Shown piece by piece: positions 6,764-12,560 of a stretch of 12,560 nucleotides of DNA; within the stretch, counting starts at the first letter, position 1; each line of letters begins with the position of its first letter. The stretch is taken from assembly GCA_009845645.1 (NCBI GenBank), contig VXZF01000422.1:1-12560 (forward strand), written 5' to 3'. The translations under genes and the position numbers were made by a program. Below the pieces are notes generated by a model that worked only from the letters and a program-made list of their open reading frames with translations, made no database searches and was not told the origin of the DNA. Origin of the DNA: Gemmatimonadota bacterium (GTDB lineage Bacteria > Latescibacterota > UBA2968 > UBA8231).

Positions 6764-7543
6764 CTATGCGGTGGCCTCGGCTACATCCGCCGGAGCCTCT
6801 TCGGTTTGTTCGGCCTCTTCGGCCTCTTGCTTGTCGTCGCGCGCCGCTTTCTCGACTTCGGCTTCGGCCCTACCCTCAATCACCGCGTCGGCGATCAGGC
6901 GCGTAATGAGGGCGATCGAGCGGATGGCATCGTCGTTGCCGGGAATCGGATAGGTCACCAAGTCGGGATCGCAGTTGGTATCGACAATGGCCACGGAGGG
7001 AATGCCTAGCTTGGCCGCCTCGCGCACTGCGATGTGCTCCTTCTTGATGTCTATGATAAAGACCAAGCCGGGCAAGCTACCCATGTTGCGGATGCCAGCC
7101 AAGGTCCGCTGGAGTCGGGCGCGTTCTTTTTCGAGCAGCAGAACTTCTTTTTTCTTGAGGTTCTCGTAGGTGCCGTCAGCCGAGATGCGGTCGAGATGCT
7201 CTAGGTGCCGGATGCTTTGACGGATAGTCTGCCAGTTGGTCAACATCCCGCCGAGCCAGCGCTCGGTGACGTGAAACATACCACAGCGCTCAGCTTCCTG
7301 CCGCACGAGTTCGGCGGCCTGTTTCTTCGTGCCGACAAAGAACACGGCGCGCCCAGCGCGCACCGTCTGGCGCACGGCCTCGCAAGCGGCCTCGACCTTG
7401 CCGACCGTCTTTTGCAGGTCGATGATGTGGATGCCGTTGCGCTCGGTGAAGATGTAGGGCTGCATTTTGGGGTTCCAACGCCGGGTCTGGTGCCCGAAGT
7501 GGGTCCCCGCTTCCAGCAAGTCGCGGATAGTGAAGTCAGCCAT
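6764..7543 (-). CDS. rpsB: 30S ribosomal protein S2
   Basis: A 259-residue S2 of the small-subunit head/platform. The canonical N-terminus ([19 protein letters not shown]), [34 protein letters not shown], the [11 protein letters not shown] segment, [12 protein letters not shown] and [13 protein letters not shown] are all intact. The C-terminal tail of about 25 residues is very acidic (rich in Glu, Asp and Ala, ending ADVAEATA), a variable extension seen in several phyla. ATG 7543 has AGGAG 5 nt upstream (7549-7553). It follows rpsI by 121 nt, the largest gap in the operon, which could hold a leader regulatory structure. Confidence 0.98.
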   Translation of the reverse strand: MADFTIRDLLEAGTHFGHQTRRWNPKMQPYIFTERNGIHIIDLQKTVGKVEAACEAVRQTVRAGRAVFFVGTKKQAAELVRQEAERCGMFHVTERWLGGMLTNWQTIRQSIRHLEHLDRISADGTYENLKKKEVLLLEKERARLQRTLAGIRNMGSLPGLVFIIDIKKEHIAVREAAKLGIPSVAIVDTNCDPDLVTYPIPGNDDAIRSIALITRLIADAVIEGRAEAEVEKAARDDKQEAEEAEQTEEAPADVAEATA

Positions 7544-7584
7544 GATCGCTCCTAAATGTTAGTTGGGCCTCCGCTTCCTTCATC

Positions 7585-7655
7585 TACACACAGAAACCCC
7601 GCAGACGCCGAACGCCCACGGGACACTCTCTGCCGTGCATCGGGAAGCGTGTGTA
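7585..7655 (-). promoter_or_regulatory. Candidate structured rpsB leader
   Basis: In the rpsI-rpsB gap the minus strand has nested complementarity. TACACAC (7649-7655) can pair with GTGTGTA (7585-7591). Inside it CCC can pair with GGG, and GCAGA with TCTGC. An alternative 5-bp stem, CACGG/CCGTG, competes with the inner helix. Feedback by S2 on its own leader is known in other bacteria, and this would be a natural place for it. A single 7-bp inverted repeat in about 120 nt is close to chance expectation, so this is tentative. I see no U-rich terminator or convincing promoter here. Confidence 0.25.
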
Positions 7656-7666
7656 TTGGAATGGAA

Positions 7667-8059
7667 CTAGCGCTTGGAGAATTGGAAGCGCTTGCGCGCG
7701 CCAGCCAATCCGTATTTCTTGCGCTCTTTCTCACGGGCGTCGCGCGTCAAAAAGCCGCCTTTCTTCAACACTTCCCGCTTCTGCGGGTCGTACTGCACCA
7801 AGGCGCGGGCAATGCCCAAACTCGCGGCACCGGCTTGGCCGCGCAGGCCGCCGCCACGGGTGGAAATGTGGATGTCGAATGCGTTTCGCGTCTCGGTCAG
7901 ATCCAGAGGCTGCACGAGGATCATCTCTAAAGAATCTCGGCGCAGGTATTCGCTGACCGCGCGACCGTTCATGTAAATACTGCCATTGCCGAGCTGCATT
8001 CGCACTCGGGCGACCGAGGTCTTTCTACGGCCGGTCGCTTCATAGCTTTCTAAGGGCAT
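7667..8059 (-). CDS. rpsI: 30S ribosomal protein S9
   Basis: A 130-residue S9, the normal length. The family pattern is complete: YEATGRRKTSVARVRM at the start, GNGSIYMNGR, the RGGGLRGQAGAASLGIARAL core, then the basic tail KERKKYGLAGARKRFQFSKR. The C-terminal SKR reaches the P-site tRNA in other bacteria. It follows rplM by 18 nt with AAAGG about 10 nt before ATG 8059. The rplM-rpsI pair is almost universally linked, and here it leads directly into rpsB-tsf-frr. Confidence 0.98.
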   Translation of the reverse strand: MPLESYEATGRRKTSVARVRMQLGNGSIYMNGRAVSEYLRRDSLEMILVQPLDLTETRNAFDIHISTRGGGLRGQAGAASLGIARALVQYDPQKREVLKKGGFLTRDAREKERKKYGLAGARKRFQFSKR

Positions 8060-8077
8060 GGGCGCGTTGCCTTTGGC

Positions 8078-8512
8078 TTAAAGTTCGAGAGGCTGGGGGT
8101 TTTGCGCTTGGTGCCGGTGTTCGCCGCCGGCATAAATGCGGAGCTTCTTTAGCTGCATCCGGCCCAATTTGGTGTGCGGCAGCATACCCCGCACGGCCTT
8201 GCGGATTATGCGGTCGGGATGCCGTTCGGCCATGCGGCTGTAGGGCGTGACCCGCAAGCCACCTGGATAGCCGGTGTGGCGGTAATAGACCTTTTTTTCG
8301 GCCTTGTTGCCCGTGACTTTTACCTTGTCGGCATTAATCACGATGACGTGGTCGCCCACATCGACATGAGGGGCGTATTCGGGCTTGCCCTTGCCGCGCA
8401 GCACTTGGGCGATTTCCGAAGCCAGCCGCCCTAGTATCTTATCAGTGGCATCAATCACAAACCACTGCCGCTTGATGTCGCCCGCTTTAGGGGCGTAGGT
8501 AATGTCGTTCAT
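8078..8512 (-). CDS. rplM: 50S ribosomal protein L13
   Basis: A 144-residue L13, an early 50S assembly protein. Typical features in order are KRQWFVIDATDKILGRLAS (14-32), LRGKGKPEYAPHVDVGDHV, INADKVKVTGNKAEKKVYYR, HTGYPGG, MLPHTKLGRMQLKKLRIYAG and the end EHRHQAQNPQPLEL. The ATG at 8512 gives the N-terminus expected from other L13 proteins. It is the first gene after the probable operon promoter. Only a weak GAGAAAAG precedes the start codon. Confidence 0.98.
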   Translation of the reverse strand: MNDITYAPKAGDIKRQWFVIDATDKILGRLASEIAQVLRGKGKPEYAPHVDVGDHVIVINADKVKVTGNKAEKKVYYRHTGYPGGLRVTPYSRMAERHPDRIIRKAVRGMLPHTKLGRMQLKKLRIYAGGEHRHQAQNPQPLEL

Positions 8513-8525
8513 CGTCTTTTCTCAG

Positions 8526-8572
8526 ATTATATAGAAATTGTTTAACCTAAGCCCTCTATCCGTGCTTGTCAA
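8526..8572 (-). promoter_or_regulatory. Probable promoter of the rplM-rpsI-rpsB-tsf-frr operon
   Basis: The 56-nt gap between the DedA gene and rplM is AT-rich. On the minus strand it contains a perfect -10 box TATAAT (8526-8531). A weak GGGCTT (8549-8554) sits 17 nt upstream. A perfect TTGACA (8567-8572) overlaps the DedA stop codon but is 35 nt from TATAAT; at 17-nt spacing it faces only TAGGTT (8544-8549). Either the TATAAT is used, giving a leader of about 7 nt before the rplM ATG, or the upstream pair is used, giving a leader of about 25 nt. Confidence 0.5.
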
Positions 8573-9162
8573 CGCCCGCGCCACCATCGCCAGAGTAGCA
8601 CCACTCCCACTAAGCACAGGATCCCCACCAATAATCTATTGTATTGTGCGAGCAGCTCCGTGACCTGTTCCCAGTTTTCACCCACCAAAATTCCGGCGTA
8701 AAGCAGCAATCCATTCCAAACTGCCATGCCGATCGCGCCGCAGAGCACGACGGTCGGCCAAGGCATGCGTCCCAGACCAGCACCGATGGCGATGACCGAC
8801 CGAATGCCGCTTAAAAATCGGTTACCTAAAATGAGCGCGACGCCGTAGCGACTGAGCCACCGCTCGGCTTGGTCCAGTTTCGCCGTTCCCCGACGGCCTG
8901 CGAAAAAGGCGCGTCCCCGGCTATAGCCCAAATAGTACATGACGAAAAAGCCGGCCATGCCCCCGACACAAGTAGCGAGAAAAACCGGCCATATATCCAA
9001 AAGGCCGCGCCCGACCAAATAGGCGCTGAACACCACCACCGTATCGCCCGGTATAGGGGGCACAATGTTTTCCAAAAAGGCGCTAAGCAACAAGATGCCA
9101 TACGCCCACAGTGGATCGACGCCAGACAAGGCCGCAAGCAGAGAGTCCAAATATTCTGCCAT
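8569..9162 (-). CDS. DedA family (SNARE-associated/VTT domain) membrane protein
   Basis: A 197-residue inner-membrane protein of the DedA family. It has hydrophobic segments near residues 20-50, 58-80, 105-130, 135-160 and 176-192. The hallmark FLENIVPPIPGD (29-40) and the NRFLSGIRSVIAIGAG region (114-129), with Arg115 and Arg121, are present. DedA proteins support envelope homeostasis. Some members are now assigned to recycling of undecaprenyl phosphate or other lipids across the membrane, and which applies here is not decidable from sequence. Its ATG at 9162 is only 3 nt after the ispDF stop, so the two are translationally coupled. The ispDF link makes a lipid-carrier role attractive but unproven. 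Confidence 0.94.
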   Translation of the reverse strand: MAEYLDSLLAALSGVDPLWAYGILLLSAFLENIVPPIPGDTVVVFSAYLVGRGLLDIWPVFLATCVGGMAGFFVMYYLGYSRGRAFFAGRRGTAKLDQAERWLSRYGVALILGNRFLSGIRSVIAIGAGLGRMPWPTVVLCGAIGMAVWNGLLLYAGILVGENWEQVTELLAQYNRLLVGILCLVGVVLLWRWWRGR

Positions 9163-9165
9163 GCT

Positions 9166-10344
9166 TTAGAGCGCCAAAAGGACCACAGCTTGAGCTTCCA
9201 TGCCTTCCTCCCTCCCGACAAACCCCAAGCGCTCGGTCGTCGTGGCCTTGAGCGAAACCTGATTCACCTCTAGGCCCAAAGTCGCAGCTAGCGTCTGGCG
9301 CATCGCTGCTATGTGCGGCGCGAGCTTGGGCCGCTGGGCCGCAACGACCGCGTCGATGTGCAGGACCCGCGCCCCTCGTTCCGCTATCAGAGTGCCGACC
9401 TGTTCGAGCAGCACCAAGCTCGATATGTCTTTGTATTGCGCGTCCGAGTCGGGGAAGAGCTGGCCGATATCTCCGGCCGCCAAGGCACCCAAGAGCGCGT
9501 CAATTACGGCATGTGTCAACACATCCGCGTCCGAGTGGCCCGCCAATCCCCGAGCAAAGGGCACGACGACCCCGCCCAAAATTAGAGGCCGCCCCTCCTC
9601 CAAGCGATGCACGTCGTAGCCCTGTCCTATGCGCAAGCCCACAGCAGGCACCTCCTCCCTTGCGCGCACTCGCCACTCGGCCCAAGCCAGATCCTCGGGC
9701 GTGGTCAGCTTGCGGTTGTCGGCTTCGCCGGTCACGACACAGACTGTGTGACCCAGCCGCTCGACTAGCGCGGCGTCGTCCGTGGCCACCGCGTCGGTTC
9801 CGGCCGCGTGGTATGCCCTCAGCAGCAACTCGCGGTCAAAGCCCTGCGGGGTCTGCGCCTGCCACAGCCGCTCGCGGCGCGGCGTGCCAACGACCCGATC
9901 GTCCGCCACTTCCTTGATCGTCTCTACTACCGGCAAAGCGGGCAACGCCGCTCCGTGCTCGCGAGTGGCGGCAACCACCCGCTCCAGCAGCCCCTCTGAA
10001 ATAAACGGCCGCACGGCATCGTGTACCAAAACCATATCGGCACGAGTCTCCAGCAAACCTCGATACACGGATGCGCTGCGCTCAGCACCCCCAGGCACAA
10101 GGGCGGCGACCTTGGCAAAGCCCCCACTTTCACTCAATTGGCTACGGCAATAGTCCATGTCCTCGCGCCGCACGACCAAGACGATATCGGTCACCAGCGG
10201 GCTAGCTTCGAGACGCGCTAGCACGTGCCAGAGTACAGGCCGGCCCCCTAACGGGAGGTACTGTTTGGGCTGATCTGCTCCCATGCGCTGCCCCCGGCCA
10301 GCGGCCGGGATGATGGCGGTTATATTTTCCACGATCTCACACAA
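9166..10344 (-). CDS. ispDF: Bifunctional IspD/IspF enzyme of the MEP pathway
   Basis: A 392-residue fusion of two non-consecutive steps of isoprenoid precursor synthesis. Residues 1-~228 are IspD, the CTP-dependent cytidylyltransferase for methylerythritol 4-phosphate: [11 protein letters not shown] (11-21), Lys27, HDAVRPF (108-114), [14 protein letters not shown] and [11 protein letters not shown]. Residues ~236-392 are IspF, the cyclodiphosphate synthase, with metal ligands Asp244, His246 (GQGYDVHRL) and His278 ([11 protein letters not shown]), and [16 protein letters not shown] near the end. IspDF fusions are known in alpha- and epsilonproteobacteria and elsewhere. The frame can start at a TTG at 10344, overlapping the queA end by 8 nt. 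An in-frame GTG at 10332, 4 nt after the queA stop, is an equally good start. Neither has a clear Shine-Dalgarno, so coupling to queA is likely. Confidence 0.96.
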   Translation of the reverse strand: MCEIVENITAIIPAAGRGQRMGADQPKQYLPLGGRPVLWHVLARLEASPLVTDIVLVVRREDMDYCRSQLSESGGFAKVAALVPGGAERSASVYRGLLETRADMVLVHDAVRPFISEGLLERVVAATREHGAALPALPVVETIKEVADDRVVGTPRRERLWQAQTPQGFDRELLLRAYHAAGTDAVATDDAALVERLGHTVCVVTGEADNRKLTTPEDLAWAEWRVRAREEVPAVGLRIGQGYDVHRLEEGRPLILGGVVVPFARGLAGHSDADVLTHAVIDALLGALAAGDIGQLFPDSDAQYKDISSLVLLEQVGTLIAERGARVLHIDAVVAAQRPKLAPHIAAMRQTLAATLGLEVNQVSLKATTTERLGFVGREEGMEAQAVVLLAL

Positions 10345-11365
10345 TCATCATGGCATCGCCATAGCTGTAAAAGCGATAGCCCCGTTCTACGGCCTCGCGG
10401 TAGGCGGCCAAAAGCCGTTCTCTCCCGACAAACGCCGCCACGAGCAGTAACAGACTCGAACGCGGCAGGTGAAAATTCGTCACCAACGTATCGACCGCCT
10501 TGAATGCGTAGGGCGGATAGATAAAAGCATTCGCAAATCCTCCGCAGGCGCGCACATACCCCTCAGCATCAACACTTGACTCCAAGGTCCGCACCACGGT
10601 AGTACCTACGGCGACGATGCGTCCACCACCCGCGCGACAACGCCTGAGCGCGGCCGCCACCGACTCGTCGATTTCACAGTATTCAGGCTCGAGTACATGC
10701 TGGCGCGGGTCCGCGCAGCGCACCGGCTCGAACGTGCCCGGCCCCACGTGCAAAAGCACCTTCAGGACCGCCACGCCCTTGGCCGCGCTCTCAGCGATTA
10801 ACTGAGGGGTAAAGTGCAGGCCGGCCGTGGGGGCGGCAACAGCCCCTGGACGCGCCGCATAGATAGTCTGATAGCGCTCCCGATCCGCAGCTTCGGGCGG
10901 TCGCCGAATATAGGGAGGCAGCGGTATCTCCCCGATCTCTTCCAGCCGCTCCAGCACGTCTTCAACGGCAAAGCGCACGCGAAACCGCCCCGGTGCAACC
11001 TGCTCGACGATGTGCGCTTCCACCGCTCCATCGCCAAACTCCAACTGCGTCTTTGGTTTTAAGCCCCGCCCAGGCCGCCCCATCGCCAGCCAATCGCCCG
11101 CAGTCAGCGGCCTGAGCAACAGCAGTTCAACCCGCCCTCCGGTAGTGACTTTACGCCCTTTGAGCCGAGCCGGCACGACCTGCGTTTGATTCAATACTAG
11201 GGCGTCGCCAGGCGCGAGCTGATCGACGATAGCCCCAAAGTGCAGGTGCTGCAACGAGCCATCCGCCCGGTTCAAGAGCAACAGACGCGCTTGGTCGCGC
11301 TCGGGCGGTGGGCGTTGGGCGATCAGGGCCTCGGGCAGGTCAAAGTCGTAGTCCACCAAGCGCAT
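10337..11365 (-). CDS. queA: S-adenosylmethionine:tRNA ribosyltransferase-isomerase
   Basis: A 342-residue QueA, which transfers the ribosyl part of SAM to 7-aminomethyl-7-deazaguanine in tRNA and isomerises it to epoxyqueuosine. The order of motifs is typical: [12 protein letters not shown] (6-17), [15 protein letters not shown] (56-70), IPLPPYIRR (147-155), YQTIYA (165-170) and APTAGLHFT (178-186). These are followed by [36 protein letters not shown] and the terminal [12 protein letters not shown]. Length is normal. ATG 11365 lies 14 nt after the glycosyltransferase stop and has a poor ribosome site. No tgt, queC/D/E/F or queG lies in the window, so it is separated from its pathway here. 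Confidence 0.97.
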   Translation of the reverse strand: MRLVDYDFDLPEALIAQRPPPERDQARLLLLNRADGSLQHLHFGAIVDQLAPGDALVLNQTQVVPARLKGRKVTTGGRVELLLLRPLTAGDWLAMGRPGRGLKPKTQLEFGDGAVEAHIVEQVAPGRFRVRFAVEDVLERLEEIGEIPLPPYIRRPPEAADRERYQTIYAARPGAVAAPTAGLHFTPQLIAESAAKGVAVLKVLLHVGPGTFEPVRCADPRQHVLEPEYCEIDESVAAALRRCRAGGGRIVAVGTTVVRTLESSVDAEGYVRACGGFANAFIYPPYAFKAVDTLVTNFHLPRSSLLLLVAAFVGRERLLAAYREAVERGYRFYSYGDAMMIV

Positions 11366-11379
11366 CGAGCGGTATCAAC

Positions 11380-12087
11380 CTATCCCCGAGACTGCGTAGG
11401 ACGCCACCGCGCATAGCGGAAAATGGTCCAGAGAATTTTGTATCCGGCCCGCAGCGTGCCGCTGAGCGTGCCGGTGATTTTGGAACTGCCGATACGGCGG
11501 CGGTAGCGCACAGGCACTTCGACCGCACGCAAACCCAGCCGAGCGGCTTTAACCTGCATCTCCGCGGTCCAGCCAAAGTTGCGATCCTGCATCTCTAGCC
11601 GCATGAGCGCGTCGTAGCGCAATGCGCGAAAAGGCCCCAAATCCGTAAAAGTGACGCCAAACAACAGGCGAATTAAGAAGGTGGCCAACCAGTTACCAAA
11701 GCGAGCCTGCGGCAAAAGAGCACCCTTTTCTCGCTGACCCAAGACCCGAGAACCAATGACCATATCGGCATCGTCTGCGATGATCGGTCTTACTATAGCC
11801 AGCATGTCCTCGGGATAATCGCTGTAATCGCCGTCGAGAAAGACGACGATATCCGGACAATCGAGGTGGGCCATGCCCATTAGACAGGCTTGGCCGTAGC
11901 CGCGGCGCGGCTCGACGACGACGCAGGCATCCAAGCTGCGGGCCACCTCGGCGGTGCGGTCGGCCGAGCCATTATCGACGACGATAATCTGCTGTGCGAT
12001 ATCTGGTATGTCTTGCAGCACCTTGCCGATGGCTTCTTCTTCGTCGCAGGCGGGAATGACGACGGCAATGGCTGGCGGCGAGTCCAT
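11380..12087 (-). CDS. Family 2 glycosyltransferase, polyprenyl-phosphate sugar synthase-like
   Basis: A 235-residue GT-A glycosyltransferase. VVIPACDEEEAIGKVL (9-24) and VVDNGSADRT (36-45) bind the nucleotide, and the DxD-type FLDGDYSDYP is at 83-92 (Asp85, Asp87). GSRV, TDLGPFRALR and WTAEMQVKAARLGLRAVEVP follow, then RRRIGSSKITGT. The pattern is that of dolichyl/undecaprenyl-phosphate mannose or glucose synthases, which load a sugar onto a lipid carrier at the cytoplasmic face. The long C-terminal membrane domain of some relatives is absent, and only a short hydrophobic stretch (AGYKILWTIF) remains. Sugar and lipid are unknown. It sits between the alpha/beta hydrolase and queA, with 27 and 14 nt gaps. 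Confidence 0.92.
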   Translation of the reverse strand: MDSPPAIAVVIPACDEEEAIGKVLQDIPDIAQQIIVVDNGSADRTAEVARSLDACVVVEPRRGYGQACLMGMAHLDCPDIVVFLDGDYSDYPEDMLAIVRPIIADDADMVIGSRVLGQREKGALLPQARFGNWLATFLIRLLFGVTFTDLGPFRALRYDALMRLEMQDRNFGWTAEMQVKAARLGLRAVEVPVRYRRRIGSSKITGTLSGTLRAGYKILWTIFRYARWRPTQSRG

Positions 12088-12114
12088 GCGCTGGCACCGC
12101 AGGTGAAGTGCTAT

Positions 12115-12560
12115 TTAGAGATTTTCCTCCAACCAGAGGAAGAACAAATCCTGCGCCTCGACCACATTGTCGAGCAAGGCATAGCCGTGGTCAGCCGAGT
12201 CTGTAAAAACGCGCAAATCCTTCGGCTCGGCCGTCTGCTCCTCTAGGAAAGAAGCGAAATCTTTATAGCTGAGGATCTGGTCCTCGCTCACAGCAATTTG
12301 GTCCTGATCGCCTACCATAAAGAGCATGGACCGCGGACCAAACGATTCAAGGCCGGTCCCAATGACCAACGGCTCCAGCGAAGCGGCTCCCCACAGCCCC
12401 GGCGAGAGGGAGACGCTGGTTTTTATTAACTCGGGGAAAACACCCGAACACACGTAGGCTATATTGCCCCCCGAGCCACTGCCCACGACCGCGATGCGGC
12501 TGATATCGATCTTGGACTGACTCTGCAGCCAGACTAGCGCAGCGTGGACATCGAGAAAGC
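12115..12560 (-). CDS. Alpha/beta hydrolase, C-terminal part (gene runs off the right edge)
   Basis: About 148 C-terminal residues are visible and the frame is open to the window edge, so the N-terminus is missing. A GTG at 12486 is internal to the fold and not the true start. The frame reads LDVHAALVWLQSQ, then the strand-elbow IAVVGSGSGGNIAY, the pattern of a dienelactone hydrolase or esterase-type alpha/beta hydrolase. The elbow is SGSGG rather than the usual GxSxG, with the second Ser as probable nucleophile. The likely acid lies in MVGDQDQI and the likely His in SADHGYALL. It ends LFFLWLEENL. Substrate and cell location cannot be told without the N-terminus. It is the most upstream visible gene of the leftward run. 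Confidence 0.8.
   Translation of the reverse strand, partial: FLDVHAALVWLQSQSKIDISRIAVVGSGSGGNIAYVCSGVFPELIKTSVSLSPGLWGAASLEPLVIGTGLESFGPRSMLFMVGDQDQIAVSEDQILSYKDFASFLEEQTAEPKDLRVFTDSADHGYALLDNVVEAQDLFFLWLEENL

Noticed and set aside
7560..7640. Rho-independent terminator between rpsI and rpsB
   Set aside because: No stable hairpin followed by a T-tract on the minus strand. The inverted repeats found are widely spaced.
9513..9917. A 134-codon plus-strand ORF antisense to ispDF
   Set aside because: A Pro/Arg/Ala-rich translation typical of an antisense frame in GC-rich DNA.

Overview
This is a compact, GC-rich bacterial chromosome segment with little intergenic DNA. No species marker is present. 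The short EF-Ts, the decaprenyl-phosphate phosphoribosyltransferase homologue and the sugar-type oxidoreductases and aldolase around a ribosomal operon suggest an uncultured environmental bacterium. A Latescibacterota/Poribacteria-like origin is only a guess, made mostly from the feel of the flanking genes.

Layout. (1) Positions 1-543: the N-terminal part of an unrecognised protein runs leftwards off the window edge from 428. A 114-nt divergent promoter region with a perfect 15-bp palindrome (494-508) separates it from a rightward gene. (2) 543-2734 (+): a short-chain dehydrogenase/reductase, then after 11 nt a Schlafen-AlbA_2 / GHKL-ATPase / winged-helix protein. (3) 2735-2904: an AT-rich gap holding two copies of a 53/63-bp tandem repeat with a nested 10-bp unit. 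(4) 2905-3888 (+): an aldo/keto reductase, ending 7 nt from the convergent HpcH/HpaI aldolase. (5) 3896-12560 (-): an unbroken leftward run. In transcription order it is an alpha/beta hydrolase (partial), family 2 glycosyltransferase, queA, ispDF, DedA protein, rplM, rpsI, rpsB, tsf, frr, UbiA-family phosphoribosyltransferase and HpcH aldolase.

How the genes fit together. rplM-rpsI-rpsB-tsf-frr is a translation operon. It joins the L13/S9 pair to the S2/EF-Ts/RRF block but lacks pyrH, which normally sits between tsf and frr. A TATAAT box lies just before rplM. Around this core are several genes that make or use polyprenyl-phosphate lipids: ispDF (isoprenoid precursors), a dolichyl-phosphate-sugar-synthase-like GT2, a DedA membrane protein and a DPPR-synthase-like UbiA protein. 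Functional linkage among them is inference. The SDR, aldo/keto reductase and HpcH aldolase resemble enzymes of sugar or sugar-acid catabolism.

Most of the window is ordinary housekeeping DNA, and I see no clear new multi-gene system. The best leads are the divergent palindrome, the tandem repeat upstream of the aldo/keto reductase, a possible structured rpsB leader, the absence of pyrH with a UbiA gene after frr, and the AlbA_2 ATPase.
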